Of a stretch of DNA of 64,000 nucleotides, positions 37,306 to 51,678 are shown one piece after another. The position numbers and the translations under genes are program-made. Where the stretch lies: NCBI RefSeq assembly GCF_051014685.1, contig NW_027478715.1, positions 593,527-657,526 of the forward strand, given 5' to 3'. The number at the start of each line of letters is the position of its first letter. Position 1 is the first letter of the stretch. The stretch is from Ptiloglossa arizonensis. Its lineage: Eukaryota > Arthropoda > Insecta > Hymenoptera > Colletidae. The notes beneath the pieces were generated by a model that did not search any database, had not been told where the DNA came from, and saw nothing but the letters and a program-made list of their open reading frames with translations.

Positions 37306-40300
37306 TTCGCGAGATATGGCAGTTTGGAGGTAAGAAACGGTTGAGAAACTCAAAATTTGCACAGTTCTGATGCTCGAAACGAATAACTAGAATGGCCCAG
37401 GGGAAAAGCACACATACCGTTTCAATTGGGCGAGTTTCTACTTTCAGATGCAGCAGAAATTTTGCGGATTGGTCTATCCGTTCGCGAGATATGGCAGTTT
37501 GGAGGTAAGAAACGGTTGAGAAACTCAAAATTTTCGCAGTTCTGATGCTCGAAACGAATAACTAGAACGGCCTAGGGGAAAAGTACGCATAGTGTTGTAA
37601 TCGGGCGAGTTTCTACTTTCAGATGCAACAGAAATTTTGCGGATTGGTCAATCCGTTCGCGAGATATGGCAGTTTGGAGGTAAGAAACGCTCGAGAAACT
37701 CAAAATTTTCGCAGTTCTGATGCTCGACAAGCATAACTAGAACGGCCTAGGGGAAAAGTACGCACACCGTGGTAATCGGGCGAGTTTCTACTTTCAGATG
37801 CAACAGAAATTTTGCGGATTGGTCAATCCGTTCGCGAGATATGGCAGTTTGGAGGTAAGCAACGCTTGAGAAACTCAAAATTTTCGCAGTTCTGTTGCTC
37901 GAAACGAATAACTAGAACGGGCTAGGGGAAAAGTACGCATCCCGTTGTAATCGGGCGAGTTTCTACTTTCAGATGCAACAGAAATTTTGCGGATTGGTCA
38001 ATCCGTTCGCGAGATATGGCAGTTTGGAGGTAAGAAACGCTTGAGAAACTCAAAATTTTCGCAGTTCTGATGCTCGAAACGAATAACTAGAACGGCCTAG
38101 GGGAAAAGTACGCATACCGTTGTAATCGGGCGAGTTTCTACTTTCAGATGCAACAGAAATTTTGCGGATTGGTCAATCCGTTCGGGAGATATGGCAGTTT
38201 GGATGTAGGAAACGCTTGAGAAACTCAAACTTTTCGCGGTTCTGATGCTCGAAACGAATAAGAAGAACGGCCTAGGGGAAAAGTACGCACACCGTTGTAA
38301 TCGGGCGAGTTTCTACTTTCACATGCAACAGAAATTTTGCGGATTGGTCAATCCGTTCGCGAGATATGGCAGTTTGGAGGTAAGCAACGCTTGCGAAACT
38401 CAAAATTTTCGCAGTTCTGTTGCTCGAAACGAATAACTAGAACGGGCTAGGGGAAAAGTACGCATACAGTTGTAATCGGGCGAGTTTCTACTTTCAGATG
38501 CATCAGAAATTTTGCGGATTGGACAATCCGTTCGCGAGATGTGGCAGTTTGTAGGTGAGAAACGCTTGAGAAACTCAAAATTTTCGCAGTTCTGATGCTC
38601 GAAACGAATAACTAGAACGGCCTAGGGGAAAAGTACGCATACCGTTGTAATCGGGCGAGTTTCTACTTTCAGATGCAACAGAAATTTTGCGGATTGGTCA
38701 ATCCGTTCGCGAGATATGGCAGTTTGGATGTAGGAAACGCTTGAGAAACTCAAACTTTTCGCGGTTCTGATACTCGAAACGAATAACAAGAACGGCCTAG
38801 GGGAAAAGTACGCACACCGTTGTAATCGGGCGAGTTTCTACTTTCAGATGCAACAGAAACTTTGCGGATTGGTCAATCCGTTCGCGAGATATGGCAGTTT
38901 GGAGGTCAGCAACGCTTGAGAAACTCAAAATTTTCGCAGTTCTGATGCTCGAAACGAATAACTAGAACGGCCTAGGGGAAAAGTACGCATACCGTTGTAA
39001 TCGGGCGAGTTTCTACTTTCAGATGCAACAGAAATTTTGCGGATTGGTCAATCCATTCGCGAGATATGGCAGTTTGGAGGTAAGAAACGCTCGAGAAACT
39101 CAAAATTTTCGCAGTTCTGATGCTCGACAAGCATAACTAGAACGGCCTAGGGGAAAATACGCACACCGTTGTAATGGGGCGAGTTTCTACTTTCAGATGC
39201 AACAGAAATTTTGCGGATTGGTCAATCCGTTCGCGAGATATGGCAGTTTGGAGGTAAGAAACGCTTGATAAACTCAAAATTTTCGCAGTTCTGATGCTCG
39301 AAACGAATAACTAGAATGGCCCAGGGGAAAAGTACTCATACCGTTGTAATCGGGCGAGTATCTACTTACAGATGCAACAGAAATTTTGCGGATTGGTCAA
39401 TACGTTCGCGAGATATGGCAGTTTGGAGGTAAGAAACGCTCGAGAAACTCAAAATTTTCGCAGTTCTGATGCTCGACAAGCATAACTAGAACGGCCTAGG
39501 GGAAAAGTACGCACACCGTTGTAATCGGGCGAGTTTCTACTTTCAGATGCAAGAGAAATTTTGCGGACTGGTCAATCCGTTCGCGAGATATGGCAGTTCG
39601 GAGGTAAGAAACGGTTGAGAAACTCAAAATTTTCACAGTTCTGATGCTCGAAACGAATAACCAGAACGGCCTAGGGGAAACGTACGCATACCGTTGTAAT
39701 CGGGCGAGTTTCTACTTTCAGATGCAACAGAAATTTTGCGGATTGGTCAATCCGTTCGGGAGATATGGCAGTTTGGATGTAGGAAACGCTTGAGAAACTC
39801 AAACTTTTCGCGGTTCTGATGCTCGAAACGAATAAGAAGAACGGCCTAGGGGAAAAGTACGCATACAGTTGTAATCGGGCGAGTTTCTACTTTCAGATGC
39901 ATCAGAAATTTTGCGGATTGGACAATCCGTTCGCGAGATGTGGCAGTTTGTAGGTGAGAAACGCTTGAGAAACTCAAAATTTTCGCAGTTCTGATGCTCG
40001 AAACGAATAACTAGAACGGCCTAGGGGAAAAGTACGCATACCGTTGTAATCGGGCGAGTTTCTACTTTCAGATGCAACAGAAATTTTGCGGATTGGTCAA
40101 TCCGTTCGCGAGATATGGCAGTTTGGATGTAGGAAACGCTTGAGAAACTCAAACTTTTCGCGGTTCTGATACTCGAAACGAATAACAAGAACGGCCTAGG
40201 GGAAAAGTACGCACACCGTTGTAATCGGGCGAGTTTCTACTTTCAGATGCAACAGAAACTTTGCGGATTGGTCAATCCGTTCGCGAGATATGGCAGTTTG

Positions 40301-43300
40301 GAGGTCAGCAACGCTTGAGAAACTCAAAATTTTCGCAGTTCTGATGCTCGAAACGAATAACTAGAACGGCCTAGGGGAAAAGTACGCATACCGTTGTAAT
40401 CGGGCGAGTTTCTACTTTCAGATGCAACAGAAATTTTGCGGATTGGTCAATCCATTCGCGAGATATGGCAGTTTGGAGGTAAGAAACGGTTGAGAAACTC
40501 AAAATTTGCACAGTTCTGATGCTCGAAACGAATAACTAGAATGGCCCAGGGGAAAAGCACACATACCGTTTCAATTGGGCGAGTTTCTACTTTCAGATGC
40601 AGCAGAAATTTTGCGGATTGGTCTATCCGTTCGCGAGATATGGCAGTTTGGAGGTAAGAAACGGTTGAGAAACTCAAAATTTTCGCAGTTCTGATGCTCG
40701 AAACGAATAACTAGAACGGCCTAGGGGAAAAGTACGCATAGTGTTGTAATCGGGCGAGTTTCTACTTTCAGATGCAACAGAAATTTTGCGGATTGGTCAA
40801 TCCGTTCGCGAGATATGGCAGTTTGGAGGTAAGAAACGCTCGAGAAACTCAAAATTTTCGCAGTTCTGATGCTCGACAAGCATAACTAGAACGGCCTAGG
40901 GGAAAAGTACGCACACCGTGGTAATCGGGCGAGTTTCTACTTTCAGATGCAACAGAAATTTTGCGGATTGGTCAATCCGTTCGCGAGATATGGCAGTTTG
41001 GAGGTAAGCAACGCTTGAGAAACTCAAAATTTTCGCAGTTCTGTTGCTCGAAACGAATAACTAGAACGGGCTAGGGGAAAAGTACGCATCCCGTTGTAAT
41101 CGGGCGAGTTTCTACTTTCAGATGCAACAGAAATTTTGCGGATTGGTCAATCCGTTCGCGAGATATGGCAGTTTGGAGGTAAGAAACGCTTGAGAAACTC
41201 AAAATTTTCGCAGTTCTGATGCTCGAAACGAATAACTAGAACGGCCTAGGGGAAAAGTACGCATACCGTTGTAATCGGGCGAGTTTCTACTTTCAGATGC
41301 AACAGAAATTTTGCGGATTGGTCAATCCGTTCGGGAGATATGGCAGTTTGGATGTAGGAAACGCTTGAGAAACTCAAACTTTTCGCGGTTCTGATGCTCG
41401 AAACGAATAAGAAGAACGGCCTAGGGGAAAAGTACGCACACCGTTGTAATCGGGCGAGTTTCTACTTTCACATGCAACAGAAATTTTGCGGATTGGTCAA
41501 TCCGTTCGCGAGATATGGCAGTTTGGAGGTAAGCAACGCTTGCGAAACTCAAAATTTTCGCAGTTCTGTTGCTCGAAACGAATAACTAGAACGGGCTAGG
41601 GGAAAAGTACGCATACAGTTGTAATCGGGCGAGTTTCTACTTTCAGATGCATCAGAAATTTTGCGGATTGGACAATCCGTTCGCGAGATGTGGCAGTTTG
41701 TAGGTGAGAAACGCTTGAGAAACTCAAAATTTTCGCAGTTCTGATGCTCGAAACGAATAACTAGAACGGCCTAGGGGAAAAGTACGCATACCGTTGTAAT
41801 CGGGCGAGTTTCTACTTTCAGATGCAACAGAAATTTTGCGGATTGGTCAATCCGTTCGCGAGATATGGCAGTTTGGATGTAGGAAACGCTTGAGAAACTC
41901 AAACTTTTCGCGGTTCTGATACTCGAAACGAATAACAAGAACGGCCTAGGGGAAAAGTACGCACACCGTTGTAATCGGGCGAGTTTCTACTTTCAGATGC
42001 AACAGAAACTTTGCGGATTGGTCAATCCGTTCGCGAGATATGGCAGTTTGGAGGTCAGCAACGCTTGAGAAACTCAAAATTTTCGCAGTTCTGATGCTCG
42101 AAACGAATAACTAGAACGGCCTAGGGGAAAAGTACGCATACCGTTGTAATCGGGCGAGTTTCTACTTTCAGATGCAACAGAAATTTTGCGGATTGGTCAA
42201 TCCATTCGCGAGATATGGCAGTTTGGAGGTAAGAAACGCTCGAGAAACTCAAAATTTTCGCAGTTCTGATGCTCGACAAGCATAACTAGAACGGCCTAGG
42301 GGAAAATACGCACACCGTTGTAATGGGGCGAGTTTCTACTTTCAGATGCAACAGAAATTTTGCGGATTGGTCAATCCGTTCGCGAGATATGGCAGTTTGG
42401 AGGTAAGAAACGCTTGATAAACTCAAAATTTTCGCAGTTCTGATGCTCGAAACGAATAACTAGAATGGCCCAGGGGAAAAGTACTCATACCGTTGTAATC
42501 GGGCGAGTATCTACTTACAGATGCAACAGAAATTTTGCGGATTGGTCAATACGTTCGCGAGATATGGCAGTTTGGAGGTAAGAAACGCTCGAGAAACTCA
42601 AAATTTTCGCAGTTCTGATGCTCGACAAGCATAACTAGAACGGCCTAGGGGAAAAGTACGCACACCGTTGTAATCGGGCGAGTTTCTACTTTCAGATGCA
42701 AGAGAAATTTTGCGGACTGGTCAATCCGTTCGCGAGATATGGCAGTTCGGAGGTAAGAAACGGTTGAGAAACTCAAAATTTTCACAGTTCTGATGCTCGA
42801 AACGAATAACCAGAACGGCCTAGGGGAAACGTACGCATACCGTTGTAATCGGGCGAGTTTCTACTTTCAGATGCAACAGAAATTTTGCGGATTGGTCAAT
42901 CCGTTCGGGAGATATGGCAGTTTGGATGTAGGAAACGCTTGAGAAACTCAAACTTTTCGCGGTTCTGATGCTCGAAACGAATAAGAAGAACGGCCTAGGG
43001 GAAAAGTACGCATACAGTTGTAATCGGGCGAGTTTCTACTTTCAGATGCATCAGAAATTTTGCGGATTGGACAATCCGTTCGCGAGATGTGGCAGTTTGT
43101 AGGTGAGAAACGCTTGAGAAACTCAAAATTTTCGCAGTTCTGATGCTCGAAACGAATAACTAGAACGGCCTAGGGGAAAAGTACGCATACCGTTGTAATC
43201 GGGCGAGTTTCTACTTTCAGATGCAACAGAAATTTTGCGGATTGGTCAATCCGTTCGCGAGATATGGCAGTTTGGATGTAGGAAACGCTTGAGAAACTCA

Positions 43301-43637
43301 AACTTTTCGCGGTTCTGATACTCGAAACGAATAACAAGAACGGCCTAGGGGAAAAGTACGCACACCGTTGTAATCGGGCGAGTTTCTACTTTCAGATGCA
43401 ACAGAAACTTTGCGGATTGGTCAATCCGTTCGCGAGATATGGCAGTTTGGAGGTCAGCAACGCTTGAGAAACTCAAAATTTTCGCAGTTCTGATGCTCGA
43501 AACGAATAACTAGAACGGCCTAGGGGAAAAGTACGCATACCGTTGTAATCGGGCGAGTTTCTACTTTCAGATGCAACAGAAATTTTGCGGATTGGTCAAT
43601 CCATTCGCGAGATATGGCAGTTTGGAGGTAAGAAACG
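37306..43637. repeat. 18-monomer HOR (3149 bp), two near-identical copies
   Basis: Bases 37,306-40,488 align to 40,455-43,637 at an offset of 3149 (18 x 175 minus 1). Both copies share the same 1-bp deletion ('ggggaaaatacgc' near 39,158 and 42,307) and the adjacent 'taatggggcg'. I noticed no differences in spot checks across the unit. Inside the unit there is an older 8-monomer duplication (38,461-39,089 versus 39,860-40,488), so the HOR is nested. The edges are set by single-base mismatches ('ccattcg' versus 'ccgttcg' on the left, 'acggttg' versus 'acgctcg' on the right). Confidence 0.93.
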
Positions 43638-43951
43638 CTCGAGAAACTCAAAATTTTCGCAGTTCTGATGCTCGACAAGCATAACTAGAACGGCCTAGGG
43701 GAAAAGTACGCACACCGTTGTAATCGGGCGAGTTTCTACTTTCAGATGCAACAGAAATTTTGCGGATTGGTCAATCCGTTCGCGAGATATGGCAGTTTGG
43801 AGGTAAGAAACGCTTGAGAAACTCAAAATTTTCGCAGTTCTGATGCTCGAAACGAATAACTAGAATGGCCCAGGGGAAAAGTACTCATACCGTTGTAATC
43901 GGGCGAGTATCTACTTACAGATGCAACAGAAATTTTGCGGATTGGTCAATA

Positions 43952-46900
43952 CGTTCGCGAGATATGGCAGTTTGGAGGTAAGAAACGCTCGAGAAACTCA
44001 AAATTTTCGCAGTTCTGATGCTCGACAAGCATAACTAGAACGGCCTAGGGGAAAAGTACGCACACCGTTGTAATCGGGCGAGTTTCTACTTTCAGATGCA
44101 AGAGAAATTTTGCGGACTGGTCAATCCGTTCGCGAGATATGGCAGTTCGGAGGTAAGAAACGGTTGAGAAATTCAAAATTTTCACAGTTCTGATGCTCGA
44201 AACGAATAACCAGAACGGCCTAGGGGAAACGTACGCATACCGTTGTAATCGGGCGAGTTTCTACTTTCAGATGCATCAGAAATTTTGCGGATTGGTCAAT
44301 CCGTTCGCGAGATATGGCAGTTTGGAGGTACGAAACGCTTGAGAAACTCAAAATTTTCGCAGTTCTGATGCTCGAAACGAATAACTATAACGGCCTAGGG
44401 GAAAAGTACGCATACCGTTGTAATCGGACGAGTTTCTACTTTCAGATGCAACAGAAATTTTTGCGGATTGGAAAATCCGTTCGCGAGATATGGCAGTTTG
44501 GAGGTAAGAAACGGTTGAGAAACTCAAAATTTGCACAGTTCTGATGCACGAAACGAATAACTAGAATGGCCCAGGGGAAAAGCACACATACCGTTTCAAT
44601 TGGGCGAGTTTCTACTTTCAGATGCAACAGAAATTTTGAGGATTGGTCTATCCGTTCGCGAGATGTGGCAGTTTGGAGGTAAGAAACGGTTGAGAAACTC
44701 AAAATTTGCACAGTTCTGATGCTCGAAACGAATAACTAGAATGGCCCAGGGGAAAAGTACTCATACCGTTGTAATCGGGCGAGTATCTACTTTCAGATGC
44801 AACAGAAATTTTGCGGATTGGTCAATCCGTTCGCGAGATATGGCAGTTTGGAGGTAAGAAACGCTCGAGAAACTCAAAATTTTCGTAGTTCTGATGCTCG
44901 ACAAGCATAACTAGAACGGCCTAGGGGAAAAGTACGCATACAGTTGTAATCGGGCGAGTTTCTACTTTCAGATGCAACAGAAATTTTGCGGATTGGTCAA
45001 TCCGTTCGCGAGATATGGCTGTTTGGAGGTACGAAAAGCTTGAGAAACTCAAAATTTTCGCAGTTCTGATGCTCGAAACGAATAACTAGAACGGGCTAGG
45101 GGAAACATACGCATACCGTTGTAATCGGGCGAGTTTCTACTTTCAGATGCATCAGAAATTTTGCGGATTGGTCAATCCGTTCGCGAGATATGGCAGTTTG
45201 GAGGTACGAAACGCTTGAGAAACTCAAAATTTTCGCAGTTCTGATGCTCGAAACGAATAACTAGAACGGCCTAGGGGAAAAGTACGCATACCGTTGTAAT
45301 CGGGCGAGTTTCTACCTTCAGATGCAACAGAAATTTTGCGGATTGGTCAATCCGTTCGCGAGATATGGCAGTTTGGAAGTAAGAAACGCTTGAGAAACTC
45401 AAAATTTTCGCAGTTCTGATGCTCGAAACGAATAACTAGAACGGCCTAGGGGAAAAGTAAGCATAGTGTTGTAATCGGGCGAGTTTCTACTTTCAGATGC
45501 AACAGAAATTTTGCGGATTGGAAAATCCGTTCGCGAGATATGGCAGTTTGGAGGTAAGAAACGGTTGAGAAACTCAAAATTTGCACAGTTCTGATGCTCG
45601 AAAAGAATAACTAGAATGGCCCAGGGGAAAAGTACTCATACCGTTGTAATCGGGCGAGTATCTACTTTCAGATGCAACAGAAATTTTGCGTATTGGTCAA
45701 TCCGTTCGCGAGATATGGCAGTTTGGAGGTAAGAAACGCTCGAGAAACTCACAATTTTCGCAGTTCTGATGCTCGACAAGCATAACTAGAACGGCCTAGG
45801 GGAAAAGTACGCATACAGTTGTAATCGGGTGAGTTTCTACTTTCAGATGCAACAGAAATTTTGCGGATTGGTCAATCCGTTCGCGAGATATGGCAGTCTG
45901 GAGGTACGAAACGCTTGAGAAACTCAAAATTTTCGCAGTTCTGATGCTCGAAACGAATAACTAGAATGGCCCAGGGGAAAAGTACTCATACCGTTGTAAT
46001 CGGGCGAGTATCTACTTTCAGATGCAACAGAAATTTTGCGGATTGGTCAATCCGTTCGCGAGATATGGCAGTTTGGAGGTAAGAAACGCTCGAGAAACTC
46101 AAAATTTTCGCAGTTCTGATGCTCGACAAGCATAACTAGAACGGCCTAGGGGAAAAGTACGCATACAGTTGTAATCGGGCGAGTTTCTACTTTCAGATGC
46201 AACAGAAATTTTGCGGATTGGTCAATCCGTTCGCGAGATATGGCAGTTTGGATGTAAGAAACGCTTGAGAAACTCAAAATTTTCGCGCTTCTGATGCTCG
46301 AAACTAATAACAAGAACGGCCTAGGGGAAAAGTACGCATACCGTTGTAATCGGGCGAGTTTCTACTTTCAGATGCAACAGAAATTTTGCGGATTTGTCAT
46401 TCCGTTCGCGAGATATGGCAGTTTGGAGGTAAGAAACGCTTGAGAAACTCAAAATTTTCGCAGTTCTGATGCTCGAAACGAATAACTAGAACGGGCTAGG
46501 GGAAAAGTACGCATACAGTTGTAATCGGGCGAATTTCTACTTTCAGATGCAACAGAAATTTTGCGGATTGGTCAATCCGTTCGCGAGATATGGCAGTTTG
46601 GATGTAAGAAACGCTCGAGAAACTCAAAATTTTCGCCGTTCTGATGCTCGAAACGAATAACTAGAACGGCCTAGGGGAAAAGTACGCACACCGTTGTAAT
46701 CGGGCGAGTTTCTACTTTCAGATGCAACAGAAATTTTGCGGATTGGTCAATCCGTTCGCGAGATATGGCAGTTTGGAGGTAAGAAACGGTTGAGAATCTC
46801 AAAATTTGCACAGTTCTGATGCTCGAAACGAATAACTAGAATGGCCCAGGGGAAAAGCACACATACCGTTTCAATTGGGCGAGTTTCTACTTTCAGATGC

Positions 46901-49900
46901 AGCAGAAATTTTGCAGATTGGTCTATCCGTTCGCGAGATATGGCAGTTTGGAGGTAAGAAACGGTTGAGAAACTCAAAATTTGCACAGTTCTGATGCTCG
47001 AAACGAATAACTAGAATGGCCCAGGGGAAAAGTACTCATACCGTTGTAATCGGGCGAGTTTCTACTTTCAGATGCAACAGAAATTTTGCGGATTGGTCAA
47101 TCCGTTCGCGAGATATGGCAGTTTGGAGGTAAGCAACGCTTGAGAAACTCAAAATTTTCGCAGTTCTGTTGCTCGAAACGAATAACTAGAACGGGCTAGG
47201 GGAAAAGTACGCATACAGTTGTAATCGGGCGAGTTTCTACTTTCAGATGCATCAGAAATTTTGCGGATTGGACAATCCGTTCGCGAGATGTGGCAGTTTG
47301 TAGGAGAGAAACGCTCGAGAAACTCAAAATTTTCGCAGTTCTGATGCTCGACAAGCATAACTAGAACAGCCTAGGGGAAAAGTACGCACACCGTTGTAAT
47401 CGGGCGAGTTTCTACTTTCAGATGCAACAGAAATTTTGCGGATTGGTCAATCCGTTCGCGAGATATGGCAGTTTGGAGGTAAGCAACGCTTGAAAAACTC
47501 AAACTTTTCGCAGTTCTGTTGCTCGAAACGAATAACTAGAACGGGCTAGGGGAAAAGTACGCATACCGTTGTCATCGGGCGAGTTTCTACTTTCAGAGGC
47601 AACAGAAATTTTGCGGATTGGTCAATCCGTTCGCGAGATATGGCAGTTTGGAGGTACCAAACGCTTGAGAAACTCAAAATTTTCGCAGTTCTGATGCTCG
47701 AAACGAATAACTAGAACGGCCTAGGGGAAAAGTACGCATACCGTTGTAATCGGGCGAGTTTCTACCTTCAGATGCAACAGAAATTTTGCGGGTTGGTCAA
47801 TCCGTTCGCGAGATATGGCAGTTTGGAGGTAAGAAACGCTCGAGAAACTCAAAATTTTCGCAGTTCTGATGCTCGACAAGCATAACTAGAACGGCCTAGG
47901 GGAAAAGTACGCACACCGTTGTAATCGGGCGAGTTTCTACTTTCAGATGCAAGAGAAATTTTGCGGACTGGTCAATCCGTTCGCGAGATATGGCAGTTCG
48001 GAGGTAAGAAACGGTTGAGAAATTCAAAATTTTCACAGTTCTGATGCTCGAAACGAATAACCAGAACGGCCTAGGGGAAACGTACGCATACCGTTGTAAT
48101 CGGGCGAGTTTCTACTTTCAGATGCATCAGAAATTTTGCGGATTGGTCAATCCGTTCGCGAGATATGGCAGTTTGGAGGTACGAAACGCTTGAGAAACTC
48201 AAAATTTTCGCAGTTCTGATGCTCGAAACGAATAACTATAACGGCCTAGGGGAAAAGTACGCATACCGTTGTAATCGGACGAGTTTCTACTTTCAGATGC
48301 AACAGAAATTTTTGCGGATTGGAAAATCCGTTCGCGAGATATGGCAGTTTGGAGGTAAGAAACGGTTGAGAAACTCAAAATTTGCACAGTTCTGATGCAC
48401 GAAACGAATAACTAGAATGGCCCAGGGGAAAAGCACACATACCGTTTCAATTGGGCGAGTTTCTACTTTCAGATGCAACAGAAATTTTGAGGATTGGTCT
48501 ATCCGTTCGCGAGATGTGGCAGTTTGGAGGTAAGAAACGGTTGAGAAACTCAAAATTTGCACAGTTCTGATGCTCGAAACGAATAACTAGAATGGCCCAG
48601 GGGAAAAGTACTCATACCGTTGTAATCGGGCAAGTATCTACTTTCAGATGCAACAGAAATTTTGCGGATTGGTCAATCCGTTCGCGAGATATGGCAGTTT
48701 GGAGGTAAGAAACGCTCGAGAAACTCAAAATTTTCGTAGTTCTGATGCTCGACAAGCATAACTAGAACGGCCTAGGGGAAAAGTACGCATACAGTTGTAA
48801 TCGGGCGAGTTTCTACTTTCAGATGCAACAGAAATTTTGCGGATTGGTCAATCCGTTCGCGAGATATGGCTGTTTGGAGGTACGAAAAGCTTGAGAAACT
48901 CAAAATTTTCGCAGTTCTGATGCTCGAAACGAATAACTAGAACGGGCTAGGGGAAACATACGCATACCGTTGTAATCGGGCGAGTTTCTACTTTCAGATG
49001 CATCAGAAATTTTGCGGATTGGTCAATCCGTTCGCGAGATATGGCAGTTTGGAGGTACGAAACGCTTGAGAAACTCAAAATTTTCGCAGTTCTGATGCTC
49101 GAAACGAATAACTAGAACGGCCTAGGGGAAAAGTACGCATACCGTTGTAATCGGGCGAGTTTCTACCTTCAGATGCAACAGAAATTTTGCGGATTGGTCA
49201 ATCCGTTCGCGAGATATGGCAGTTTGGAAGTAAGAAACGCTTGAGAAACTCAAAATTTTCGCAGTTCTGATGCTCGAAACGAATAACTAGAACGGCCTAG
49301 GGGAAAAGTAAGCATAGTGTTGTAATCGGGCGAGTTTCTACTTTCAGATGCAACAGAAATTTTGCGGATTGGAAAATCCGTTCGCGAGATATGGCAGTTT
49401 GGAGGTAAGAAACGGTTGAGAAACTCAAAATTTGCACAGTTCTGATGCTCGAAAAGAATAACTAGAATGGCCCAGGGGAAAAGTACTCATACCGTTGTAA
49501 TCGGGCGAGTATCTACTTTCAGATGCAACAGAAATTTTGCGTATTGGTCAATCCGTTCGCGAGATATGGCAGTTTGGAGGTAAGAAACGCTCGAGAAACT
49601 CACAATTTTCGCAGTTCTGATGCTCGACAAGCATAACTAGAACGGCCTAGGGGAAAAGTACGCATACAGTTGTAATCGGGTGAGTTTCTACTTTCAGATG
49701 CAACAGAAATTTTGCGGATTGGTCAATCCGTTCGCGAGATATGGCAGTCTGGAGGTACGAAACGCTTGAGAAACTCAAAATTTTCGCAGTTCTGATGCTC
49801 GAAACGAATAACTAGAATGGCCCAGGGGAAAAGTACTCATACCGTTGTAATCGGGCGAGTATCTACTTTCAGATGCAACAGAAATTTTGCGGATTGGTCA

Positions 49901-51678
49901 ATCCGTTCGCGAGATATGGCAGTTTGGAGGTAAGAAACGCTCGAGAAACTCAAAATTTTCGCAGTTCTGATGCTCGACAAGCATAACTAGAACGGCCTAG
50001 GGGAAAAGTACGCATACAGTTGTAATCGGGCGAGTTTCTACTTTCAGATGCAACAGAAATTTTGCGGATTGGTCAATCCGTTCGCGAGATATGGCAGTTT
50101 GGATGTAAGAAACGCTTGAGAAACTCAAAATTTTCGCGCTTCTGATGCTCGAAACTAATAACAAGAACGGCCTAGGGGAAAAGTACGCATACCGTTGTAA
50201 TCGGGCGAGTTTCTACTTTCAGATGCAACAGAAATTTTGCGGATTTGTCATTCCGTTCGCGAGATATGGCAGTTTGGAGGTAAGAAACGCTTGAGAAACT
50301 CAAAATTTTCGCAGTTCTGATGCTCGAAACGAATAACTAGAACGGGCTAGGGGAAAAGTACGCATACAGTTGTAATCGGGCGAATTTCTACTTTCAGATG
50401 CAACAGAAATTTTGCGGATTGGTCAATCCGTTCGCGAGATATGGCAGTTTGGATGTAAGAAACGCTCGAGAAACTCAAAATTTTCGCCGTTCTGATGCTC
50501 GAAACGAATAACTAGAACGGCCTAGGGGAAAAGTACGCACACCGTTGTAATCGGGCGAGTTTCTACTTTCAGATGCAACAGAAATTTTGCGGATTGGTCA
50601 ATCCGTTCGCGAGATATGGCAGTTTGGAGGTAAGAAACGGTTGAGAAACTCAAAATTTGCACAGTTCTGATGCTCGAAACGAATAACTAGAATGGCCCAG
50701 GGGAAAAGCACACATACCGTTTCAATTGGGCGAGTTTCTACTTTCAGATGCAGCAGAAATTTTGCAGATTGGTCTATCCGTTCGCGAGATATGGCAGTTT
50801 GGAGGTAAGAAACGGTTGAGAAACTCAAAATTTGCACAGTTCTGATGCTCGAAACGAATAACTAGAATGGCCCAGGGGAAAAGTACTCATACCGTTGTAA
50901 TCGGGCGAGTTTCTACTTTCAGATGCAACAGAAATTTTGCGGATTGGTCAATCCGTTCGCGAGATATGGCAGTTTGGAGGTAAGCAACGCTTGAGAAACT
51001 CAAAATTTTCGCAGTTCTGTTGCTCGAAACGAATAACTAGAACGGGCTAGGGGAAAAGTACGCATACAGTTGTAATCGGGCGAGTTTCTACTTTCAGATG
51101 CATCAGAAATTTTGCGGATTGGACAATCCGTTCGCGAGATGTGGCAGTTTGTAGGAGAGAAACGCTCGAGAAACTCAAAATTTTCGCAGTTCTGATGCTC
51201 GACAAGCATAACTAGAACAGCCTAGGGGAAAAGTACGCACACCGTTGTAATCGGGCGAGTTTCTACTTTCAGATGCAACAGAAATTTTGCGGATTGGTCA
51301 ATCCGTTCGCGAGATATGGCAGTTTGGAGGTAAGCAACGCTTGAAAAACTCAAACTTTTCGCAGTTCTGTTGCTCGAAACGAATAACTAGAACGGGCTAG
51401 GGGAAAAGTACGCATACCGTTGTCATCGGGCGAGTTTCTACTTTCAGAGGCAACAGAAATTTTGCGGATTGGTCAATCCGTTCGCGAGATATGGCAGTTT
51501 GGAGGTACCAAACGCTTGAGAAACTCAAAATTTTCGCAGTTCTGATGCTCGAAACGAATAACTAGAACGGCCTAGGGGAAAAGTACGCATACCGTTGTAA
51601 TCGGGCGAGTTTCTACCTTCAGATGCAACAGAAATTTTGCGGGTTGGTCAATCCGTTCGCGAGATATGGCAGTTTGGA
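43952..51678. repeat. 22-monomer HOR (3851 bp), two near-identical copies
   Basis: Bases 43,952-47,827 align to 47,803-51,678 at an offset of 3851 (22 x 175 plus 1). Both copies carry the same T insertion in 'gaaatttttgcgg' (about 44,461 and 48,311). Only a few differences were seen, such as 'gagaatctc' near 46,795 versus 'gagaaactc', and 'ggcaagtatc' near 48,630 versus 'ggcgagtatc'. It begins about 315 bases after the 18-mer pair ends, so two different long HORs abut. Confidence 0.93.
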
